From NCBI RefSeq assembly GCF_024749165.1, contig NZ_CP087190.1:1820001-1884000 (forward strand): a stretch of DNA of 64,000 nucleotides, written 5' to 3'. The position numbers were made by a program, and so were the translations under genes. Shown piece by piece: positions 57,507-64,000 of this stretch (its first letter is position 1; each line of letters opens with the position of its first letter). Source of the DNA: Pseudomonas sp. B21-023 (lineage in GTDB: Bacteria; Pseudomonadota; Gammaproteobacteria; Pseudomonadales; Pseudomonadaceae). Below the pieces are notes generated by a model, which did not search any database, had not been told where the DNA came from, and worked only from the letters and a program-made list of their open reading frames with translations.

Positions 57507-59201
57507 ATGCACAGTTACGATTACCTGCTGCTGCTGGCGTTCTTCGCCATCGTGCTGCTGCCGGCACCCTGGCTTGGGCGCTTCTACTTCAAGGTCATGG
57601 AGGGCCAGCGTACCTGGCTGTCGCCGCTCCTGGGCCCGGTGGAGCGGGGCTGTTACCGTGTGGCCGGCGTGCGCGCCGACCAGGAGCAGAGCTGGAAGCA
57701 GTACACCCTGGCCCTGCTGGCCTTCAACCTGGCCGGTTTTTTGATGGTGTTCGGCGTCCTGCAACTGCAGGGCAGCCTGCCGCTCAACCCGCAGCACTTG
57801 CCGGGCCAGGAATGGTCCCTGGCGTTCAACACCGCGGTCAGCTTCATGACCAACACCAACTGGCAGGTCTACAGCGGTGAAGCCTCGGTCAGCTACCTGA
57901 GCCAGATGATCGGCCTTACCGTGCAGAACTTCGTCAGCGCCGCCACGGGCCTTGCCGTGCTGGTTGCCCTGTGCCGGGGCATCGCCCGCCGTTCGGCCAG
58001 CACCCTGGGCAACTTCTGGGTCGACCTGACCCGCGCCACCCTCTACGGCCTGCTGCCGCTTTGCCTGGTGCTGGCGCTGCTGCTGGTGTGGCAGGGCGTG
58101 CCACAAACCTTCGCCGACTACGTCCACGCCGTGACCCTGCAAGGCGTTGACCAGACCATCCCGCTGGGCCCAGCCGCCAGCCAGATCGCCATCAAGCAGT
58201 TGGGCACCAACGGCGGTGGTTTCTTCGGCGTCAACTCGGCTCACCCGTTCGAGAACCCCACGGCCTGGAGCAACCTGTTCGAAGTGGCTTCGATCATCCT
58301 GATCCCGGTGGCTCTGGTATTCACCTTTGGCCACTACGTGAAGGACCTGCGCCAGAGCCGCGCGATCATCGCCTGCATGCTCGCGCTGTTCCTGATCGGC
58401 GGCAGCACCGCGCTGTGGTCGGAGCACCAGCCCAACCCGGCCCTGGAAAGCGCCCAGGTGCAGCAGAGCGCGCCACTCGAAGGCAAGGAGAGCCGTTTCG
58501 GCACTACCGGCTCCGTACTGTGGACGGTGACCACTACCTCGGCCTCCAACGGTTCGGTCAACGCCATGCACGACAGCCTCAACCCGCTGACCGGCATGGT
58601 GGCGATGGTCAACATGATGCTTGGCGAGGTGATCTTCGGCGGCGTCGGCGCCGGCCTCTACGGCATGCTGCTGTTCGTGCTGATCGCCGTGTTCCTGGCG
58701 GGCCTGATGATCGGCCGCACGCCGGAGTACCTGGGCAAGAAGCTGCAGGCCCGTGAAGTACAGCTGTTGGTGGCGACCCTGCTGGTGATGCCGGTGGGCG
58801 TGCTGGTGCTCGGCGCCATCGCCGCCAGCCTGCCCGGGCCTGCCGGCGCGGTGACCAACCCCGGGGCCCATGGCTTCAGCCAACTGTTGTACGCCTATAC
58901 CTCCGGTACCGCCAACAATGGCTCGGCCTTCGCCGGCTTCGGCGCCAACACGCCGTTCCACAACGTGATGATTGGCCTGGCCATGTTGATTGGCCGCTTC
59001 GGCTACATCCTGCCGGTGCTGGCCCTGGCCGGCAGCCTGGCCGCCAAGAAGAGCGCGCCGCAAGGCCTGAACAGCTTCCCCACCCACGGCCCGCTGTTCA
59101 CCACGCTGCTGCTGGTGACCATCCTGCTGGTGGGTGGCCTGACCTTCCTGCCGACCCTGGCCCTGGGGCCGATTGCCGAACACCTGAGCCTGGGTTTCTG
59201 A
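57507..59201 (+). CDS. kdpA: Potassium-transporting ATPase subunit KdpA
   Basis: 564-residue K+-selective membrane subunit, related to K+ channels, with about 10 helices and four pore loops. [10 protein letters not shown] and [20 protein letters not shown] are the selectivity-filter loops. Part of the high-affinity KdpFABC pump used at very low external K+. It lies 10 bp before kdpB. Confidence 0.97.
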   Translation: MHSYDYLLLLAFFAIVLLPAPWLGRFYFKVMEGQRTWLSPLLGPVERGCYRVAGVRADQEQSWKQYTLALLAFNLAGFLMVFGVLQLQGSLPLNPQHLPGQEWSLAFNTAVSFMTNTNWQVYSGEASVSYLSQMIGLTVQNFVSAATGLAVLVALCRGIARRSASTLGNFWVDLTRATLYGLLPLCLVLALLLVWQGVPQTFADYVHAVTLQGVDQTIPLGPAASQIAIKQLGTNGGGFFGVNSAHPFENPTAWSNLFEVASIILIPVALVFTFGHYVKDLRQSRAIIACMLALFLIGGSTALWSEHQPNPALESAQVQQSAPLEGKESRFGTTGSVLWTVTTTSASNGSVNAMHDSLNPLTGMVAMVNMMLGEVIFGGVGAGLYGMLLFVLIAVFLAGLMIGRTPEYLGKKLQAREVQLLVATLLVMPVGVLVLGAIAASLPGPAGAVTNPGAHGFSQLLYAYTSGTANNGSAFAGFGANTPFHNVMIGLAMLIGRFGYILPVLALAGSLAAKKSAPQGLNSFPTHGPLFTTLLLVTILLVGGLTFLPTLALGPIAEHLSLGF

Positions 59202-59211
59202 GGAACACACC

Positions 59212-61266
59212 ATGAACATGCCCATTCCCGAAGTGAAGGCGCGTCATAGCGCCAAGGACCAGACCCGTTTCGCCGCCCTGTGGCGCCCGGCGCTGGTGCA
59301 GGCCTTCGTCAAGCTCGACCCGCGCCAGCTCAAACGCGCCCCGGTGATGCTGGTGGTGGCCCTCACTGCCATGCTGACCACCGTGCTTTGCTTCGCCCCT
59401 GAAAGTGGCGTGAGCACTTCAGTGGCCGTGCAGATCACCGTATGGCTATGGTTCACCGTGCTGTTCGCCAACTTCGCCGAAGCCCTTGCCGAAGGCCGTG
59501 GCAAGGCCCGCGCCGACAGCCTCAAGGCCGGCAGCCAGGGCCTGGCCGCCAAGCGCCGCAAGAGTGACGGTACGTTCGAGACCGTCGCCGCCACCCAGTT
59601 GCGCAAGGACGACGTGGTGCGCGTGGTGGCCGGTGAGCTGATCCCCGGCGACGGCGAGGTGCTCGAGGGTATCGCCGCGGTCAACGAGGCGGCCATCACC
59701 GGCGAGTCCGCGCCGGTGATCCGCGAGTCCGGCGGCGATCGTTCGGCCGTTACCGGCAACACCCGGCTGGTCTCCGACTGGCTGCTGATCCGCATCACCA
59801 GCAACCCCGGTGAATCGACCCTGGACCGCATGATCGCCCTGGTCGAAGGCGCCAAGCGGCAGAAGACCCCCAACGAGATCGCCCTCGACATCCTGTTGAT
59901 CGGCCTGACCCTGATCTTCCTGATCGTGGTGGTGACCCTGCAGCCGTTCGCCCGCTTCGCCGGCGGCGAGCTGCCGCTGATCTTCCTCGCCGCGCTGCTG
60001 GTGACGCTGATCCCCACCACCATCGGCGGCTTGTTGTCGGCCATCGGCATCGCCGGCATGGACCGCCTGGTGCGCCTGAACGTGATCGCCCGCTCCGGCC
60101 GCGCCGTTGAAGCGGCAGGCGACGTGCACACGCTGATGCTCGACAAGACCGGCACCATCACCTTCGGCAACCGTCGCTGCAGCGCACTGCACGCAGCCTC
60201 CGGCGTGACCGCCAAGGAGCTGGGGGAGGGCGCCTTGCTCGCCTCGCTGGCCGATGACACTGCCGAAGGCAAGTCGATCGTCGAGTACCTGCGCCAGTTG
60301 CACGACTTCGCGGAACCGGCGAGCAACCAGTACGAAGCCATCGCCTTCAGCGCCGAGACGCGCCTGTCGGGTATCGACTTCCAGCAGCGCCGCTACCGCA
60401 AGGGCGCCGTCGACGCGGTACTGGCCTTCTGCGGCCTGCAACGCCTGGAGCTGCCCACCGCGCTGGCCCGTGAAGTGGAGCGCATCGCCCAGAGCGGCGG
60501 CACCCCGCTGCTGGTGTGCGTCGACAAGCACCTGCTCGGCGTAATCCACCTCAAGGACGTGGTCAAGCCCGGTATCCGCGAGCGTTTCGCCGAACTGCGC
60601 AAGCTCGGTATCCGCACCGTGATGGTCACCGGCGACAACCCGCTGACCGCCGCCGCCATTGCTGCCGAGGCGGGTGTGGACGACGTGCTCGCCGAAGCCA
60701 CCCCGGAGAAGAAGCTGGCGCGCATCCGCCAGGAGCAGAACGACGGCCGCCTGGTGGCCATGTGCGGTGACGGTGCCAACGACGCCCCAGCCCTGGCCCA
60801 GGCCGACGTGGGCATGGCCATGAACGATGGCACCCAGGCCGCCCGCGAGGCCGCCAACATGGTCGACCTGGACAGCGACCCGACCAAGCTGCTGGACGTG
60901 GTACAGGTGGGCAAGGAGCTGCTGGTCACCCGTGGCGCGCTGACCACCTTCTCCATTGCCAACGACGTGGCCAAGTACTTCGCCATCCTGCCGGCGCTGT
61001 TCGCCGCCATCTACCCACAGTTGGGCGTGCTCAACCTGATGCACCTGGCCAGCCCGCAAAGCGCGATCCTCTCGGCCATTGTGTTCAACGCGCTGATCAT
61101 CATCGTGCTGATCCCCCTGGCGCTGCGCGGGGTGCGGGTGCAGGCCGCCAGCGCCGCCCATTTGCTGCGGCGCAACCTGCTGATCTACGGCCTGGGCGGC
61201 ATTGTCGTGCCGTTCGCCGGGATCAAGCTGATCGACATGCTGCTCACTGCGTTGCACCTGGTCTGA
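59212..61266 (+). CDS. kdpB: Potassium-transporting P-type ATPase KdpB
   Basis: 684-residue catalytic subunit. Phosphorylated D311 in [14 protein letters not shown] dephosphorylation loop in the actuator domain; VTGDNPLTA and [14 protein letters not shown] in the P domain. Seven or so membrane helices. It hydrolyses ATP to drive K+ uptake through KdpA. Length matches E. coli KdpB (682). Confidence 0.98.
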   Translation: MNMPIPEVKARHSAKDQTRFAALWRPALVQAFVKLDPRQLKRAPVMLVVALTAMLTTVLCFAPESGVSTSVAVQITVWLWFTVLFANFAEALAEGRGKARADSLKAGSQGLAAKRRKSDGTFETVAATQLRKDDVVRVVAGELIPGDGEVLEGIAAVNEAAITGESAPVIRESGGDRSAVTGNTRLVSDWLLIRITSNPGESTLDRMIALVEGAKRQKTPNEIALDILLIGLTLIFLIVVVTLQPFARFAGGELPLIFLAALLVTLIPTTIGGLLSAIGIAGMDRLVRLNVIARSGRAVEAAGDVHTLMLDKTGTITFGNRRCSALHAASGVTAKELGEGALLASLADDTAEGKSIVEYLRQLHDFAEPASNQYEAIAFSAETRLSGIDFQQRRYRKGAVDAVLAFCGLQRLELPTALAREVERIAQSGGTPLLVCVDKHLLGVIHLKDVVKPGIRERFAELRKLGIRTVMVTGDNPLTAAAIAAEAGVDDVLAEATPEKKLARIRQEQNDGRLVAMCGDGANDAPALAQADVGMAMNDGTQAAREAANMVDLDSDPTKLLDVVQVGKELLVTRGALTTFSIANDVAKYFAILPALFAAIYPQLGVLNLMHLASPQSAILSAIVFNALIIIVLIPLALRGVRVQAASAAHLLRRNLLIYGLGGIVVPFAGIKLIDMLLTALHLV

Positions 61267-61278
61267 GGAGAGACTGAC

Positions 61279-61842
61279 ATGACCGCTTATGTACGCCCGG
61301 CCCTGAGCCTGATCCTGCTGATGACCGTGGTCACCGGCGCGCTGTATCCCCTGGCGGTGACCGGCATCGCCCAGGTCGCCTTCCCTGAGCAGGCCAACGG
61401 TAGCCTGTTGCGCGATGATCGGGGCGAGGTGCGCGGTTCGGCGTTGATCGCCCAGGAATTCAAGGGTGACGCTTGGTTCCAGTCGCGGCCTTCGGCGGGG
61501 GCCTATGCCACCGTGGCCAGCGGCGCCAGCAACCTGGCGCCGAGCAACCCGGCGCTGGTCGAGCGGGTCAAGACCGATGCCGCTGCGCAGTACCAGGCGC
61601 AGCAGGGGCCGGTGCCACAGGCGCTGCTGACCACCTCGGGCAGCGGGCTGGACCCGCACCTGCCGCCCGAGGCGATCGCCTACCAGCTGCCGCGCGTGGC
61701 GGCGGCGCGGCAGGTCTCTGAGGAGCGCTTGCAAGTGCTGGTGAATGACGCCACCCTGCGTCCACTGATCGGGCCACCGGTGGTGAATGTGCTGGCATTG
61801 AACCAGGCGCTTGAGCGGTTGGCGCCGCTAGCCGCGCGCTGA
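61279..61842 (+). CDS. kdpC: Potassium-transporting ATPase subunit KdpC
   Basis: 187 residues: one N-terminal membrane helix (about 5-28) and a periplasmic domain with the conserved [10 protein letters not shown] and [19 protein letters not shown] being the family hallmark. It assembles KdpA with KdpB and may raise ATP affinity. A REP pair follows 11 bp after the stop, before kdpD. Confidence 0.96.
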   Translation: MTAYVRPALSLILLMTVVTGALYPLAVTGIAQVAFPEQANGSLLRDDRGEVRGSALIAQEFKGDAWFQSRPSAGAYATVASGASNLAPSNPALVERVKTDAAAQYQAQQGPVPQALLTTSGSGLDPHLPPEAIAYQLPRVAAARQVSEERLQVLVNDATLRPLIGPPVVNVLALNQALERLAPLAAR

Positions 61843-61853
61843 CGGTGGGATTT

Positions 61854-61929
61854 GTTCGCCGGCAAGCCGGCTCCTACGGGATTTGTGCCGTCCTGGCATG
61901 TGTCTGTAGGAGCCGGCTTGCCGGCGAAC
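61854..61929. repeat. Inverted REP pair (REPIN) 3
   Basis: 24-bp perfect inverted arms (61854-61877 and 61906-61929), 28 bp apart, with the variant core cggcaagccggctcctac (CCTAC instead of CCCAC of the other two pairs). It lies inside the kdp operon between kdpC and kdpD, where it could reduce expression of the sensor genes relative to the pump. Confidence 0.92.
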
Positions 61930-61960
61930 AGCTGATCCTTGAACAACCAAAGGATGAAAC

Positions 61961-64000
61961 ATGAGTGACTCCGCCCGCGCCGACGCGCTGTTGGCGGGCC
62001 TGCCCCGGGAAGGCCGGGGCAGGCTCAAGGTATTTCTCGGCGCCGCGCCCGGGGTCGGCAAGACTTTCTCCATGCTGCAGGCCGCCCACGCCCAGCAACG
62101 CCAGGGCGTGCGCGTGGTGGCCGGGGTGGTCGAGACCCACGGCCGGGCCGAGACCGAGGCTTTGCTCGGCGGCCTGACCCAGCAACCCCTGCTGCGCAGC
62201 GAGTACCGTGGCGTGATGCTCGAGGAAATGGATCTCGACGGCCTGCTCAAGGCCACGCCGCCGCTGGTGCTGGTCGACGAACTGGCCCACACCAACGCCC
62301 CTGGTAGCCGCCACGCCAAACGCTGGCAAGACGTGCAGGATCTGCTCGCCGCCGGCATCGACGTATACACCACGGTCAACGTCCAGCACCTGGAGAGCCT
62401 CAACGACAAGGTCCGCGACATCACCGGCGTGCAGGTGCGCGAGACGCTGCCCGACTGGGTGTTGCAGGAAGCCTTCGAACTGGTGCTGATCGACCTGCCG
62501 CCGCGTGAACTGCTCGAGCGCTTGCGCGAGGGCAAGGTTTACGTACCCGAACAGGCACGGGCGGCCATCGAGGCCTATTTCTCCCAGACCAACCTCACCG
62601 CCCTGCGCGAACTGGCCATGCAGACCGCCGCCGCCCAGGTGGACGCGGACCTGGCCAGCGGCTATCGCCAGCGCGGTCAGGAAGCCCCGGCCCTGCGCGG
62701 CCGGCTGCTGGTGGGCATCGATGGCGACGAGCAGGCCGAACGCCTGGTGCGCCATGCCTGTCGCGTCGCCCAGCGTCGCCATCTGCCATGGAGCGTGGTC
62801 CACGTCGACAACGGCCGCCTGCGTGACGAGACGGCCCGCCATCGCTTGCAGGCTGCCCAGCAACTGGCCGAGCGCCTCGGCGGCGAAGTGGTGCTGCTGC
62901 GCGCCGGCGAAGTGGCGCGCACGTTGATCCAGCACGCCGCCGAGCGCCGCGCCAGCCTGGTGCTGGTGGGCCAGTCCCGTGATCTGTTGCGTCGGCGCCT
63001 GTTCGGCGCCGGTGTGGCGGCCCGCCTGCTGCGTGAGAGCCACGGCCTGGAGATCAACGTGCTCGACCGCGACGCCCAGCCGCCAGCGGCGCGTACGGCG
63101 GTAAAGCGCGTATGGGTGTGGCGCCACTACCTGCTCGCGCTACTCGCCACCGCGCTGGCGGCGGGCTTGTCCTGGGCGGTGTCGAGCGTGCTGGCGCTGC
63201 CCAACATTTCCCTGGTGTTCCTCGCCGCCGTGCTGCTGGTGGCAGTGCGCAGCAGCCTGGGGCCGGCCCTGGCGTGCGCGGCGCTGTCGTTCCTCACCTA
63301 CGACTTCCTGTTCATCCCGCCGAACTTCTCCTTCGCCATCCAGCGCGAAGAGGACGTGCTGACCCTGGTGTTCTTCCTGCTGATGGCCGCGCTCACCGGC
63401 AACCTCGCCGCTCGCCAGCGTCGCCAACTGCAGGCCTTGCGCGAAACCCAGGCGCAGACCAACCAGCTGCTCGACCTGTCGCGCCGCCTGACCGTTGCCA
63501 CCGACCGCCAAGCGGTGTTCAGCGCTGCCGGCCAGCATATGGATGGCTGGCAGGGCGTGCAGGTGTGTCTGCTCGAACGCAGCGCCGAGGGCCTGTTGCA
63601 GGTGGCCAGCGGTGGCGCTCCCGCCTTCACCGACAATGAACGCGCCGCCGCCGAATGGGCCTGGCAACATGGCCAGGCCGCGGGCTTCGGCAGTGACACA
63701 TTGCCCCACGGCCGCTGGTGGTGGTGGCCGCTGGCCGTGGAGGAACAGCCCCTGGCACTGCTCGGCATACGCCCACGCGACGGCGAGCCCTTGAGCGACC
63801 AGCGCCGTCGGCTGTTGATGGCCCTGGCGCAACCCCTGGCCCAGGCCCTGGCCCGTGCCCGCCTGGGCGAGCAACTGGAAGCCGCCCGCCTGCACGGCGA
63901 AACAGAGCAACTGCGCAGCGCCTTGCTCGCCTCGGTGTCCCACGACCTGCGCACGCCGCTGACGTCGATGCGCGGCAGTATCGACAGCCTGCTGGCGCTG
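61961..64000 (+). CDS. kdpD: Sensor kinase KdpD (3' end missing)
   Basis: 680 codons are in the window; the family is ~890 residues, so the rest, including the ATPase domain, is beyond the edge. N-terminal KdpD domain with Walker A GAAPGVGKT (27-35) and VDELAHTNAPGSRH. A USP-like domain follows (about 245-370). Then come four membrane helices (about 395-485), a GAF-like region, and HisKA starting SVSHDLRTPLTSM with H661. It senses K+ limitation and phosphorylates KdpE. ATG 61961 has AAAGGA upstream. Confidence 0.95.
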   Translation, partial: MSDSARADALLAGLPREGRGRLKVFLGAAPGVGKTFSMLQAAHAQQRQGVRVVAGVVETHGRAETEALLGGLTQQPLLRSEYRGVMLEEMDLDGLLKATPPLVLVDELAHTNAPGSRHAKRWQDVQDLLAAGIDVYTTVNVQHLESLNDKVRDITGVQVRETLPDWVLQEAFELVLIDLPPRELLERLREGKVYVPEQARAAIEAYFSQTNLTALRELAMQTAAAQVDADLASGYRQRGQEAPALRGRLLVGIDGDEQAERLVRHACRVAQRRHLPWSVVHVDNGRLRDETARHRLQAAQQLAERLGGEVVLLRAGEVARTLIQHAAERRASLVLVGQSRDLLRRRLFGAGVAARLLRESHGLEINVLDRDAQPPAARTAVKRVWVWRHYLLALLATALAAGLSWAVSSVLALPNISLVFLAAVLLVAVRSSLGPALACAALSFLTYDFLFIPPNFSFAIQREEDVLTLVFFLLMAALTGNLAARQRRQLQALRETQAQTNQLLDLSRRLTVATDRQAVFSAAGQHMDGWQGVQVCLLERSAEGLLQVASGGAPAFTDNERAAAEWAWQHGQAAGFGSDTLPHGRWWWWPLAVEEQPLALLGIRPRDGEPLSDQRRRLLMALAQPLAQALARARLGEQLEAARLHGETEQLRSALLASVSHDLRTPLTSMRGSIDSLLAL

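Noticed and set aside
59446-61734. Long minus-strand frame opposite kdpB-kdpC
   Set aside because: Composition (His/Gln/Gly repeats) is typical of an antisense shadow in high-GC DNA.

Overview
The window is about 64 kb of a chromosome from a fluorescent Pseudomonas of the P. putida group. The reasons are: high GC content; the pseudomonad order rraA-cmaX-crfX-cmpX-sigX-oprF; a nasS-nasT-nasA cluster next to pyrD-rmf-rlmKL; the order sdhCDAB-sucAB-lpd-sucCD; fabAB beside a PA1611-type hybrid kinase; and inverted pairs of REP sequences (cggcaagccggctcc). Comparisons with other Pseudomonas genomes are from memory. There are no rRNA or tRNA genes, CRISPR arrays, phage genes or insertion sequences. 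Both ends cut a gene (rraA on the left, kdpD on the right).

Layout. 1-4.5 kb: envelope stress and porin block (CorA-like CmaX, CrfX, MscS-like CmpX, ECF sigma SigX, OprF). 4.6-9.5 kb, minus strand: nitrate assimilation control. NasS and NasT come first, then nasA behind a leader with an ANTAR-type hairpin and a terminator, then a phosphatase-kinase fusion. A consensus sigma-54 promoter precedes nasS. 9.6-16.2 kb: pyrD, rmf with a structured leader, rlmKL and a CHASE/PAS/GGEEF diguanylate cyclase. 16.2-17.3 kb is gene-free and holds a 607-bp inverted-repeat element with short hexanucleotide tandem repeats inside and beside it. 17.3-20.3 kb: a MocR-type regulator, a lysine-rich exported protein, and a YkgJ/START-domain pair behind a PsrA-like operator.

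20.3-33.4 kb is the TCA block: gltA divergent from sdhCDAB, sucAB, lpd and sucCD, ending in a strong terminator. 33.7-44.2 kb: brnQ, a DUF599 protein, a small lipoprotein, two hotdog thioesterases, htpG, a dienelactone-hydrolase family protein, a pirin, an exported amidohydrolase and a chemoreceptor. 44.2-51.1 kb, minus strand: fabA-fabB (unsaturated fatty acid synthesis), then a three-gene set with overlapping ends: TonB-dependent receptor, periplasmic-binding-like protein and hybrid histidine kinase. The kinase has a one-base frameshift. 51.3-57.3 kb: gpsA, DUF4389, sixA, small hydrolase genes, a DUF4892 protein with a tiny upstream ORF, and an AI-2E family permease. 57.4-64 kb: kdpFABC and the start of kdpD, behind a KdpE-box-like sequence.

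Most of the window is core genome. The least explained parts are the 16.4-17.0 kb inverted-repeat element, the frameshifted receptor/binding-protein/kinase module, the fatty-acid-regulator-like operator at 19.3 kb, and the leader structures of nasA and rmf.
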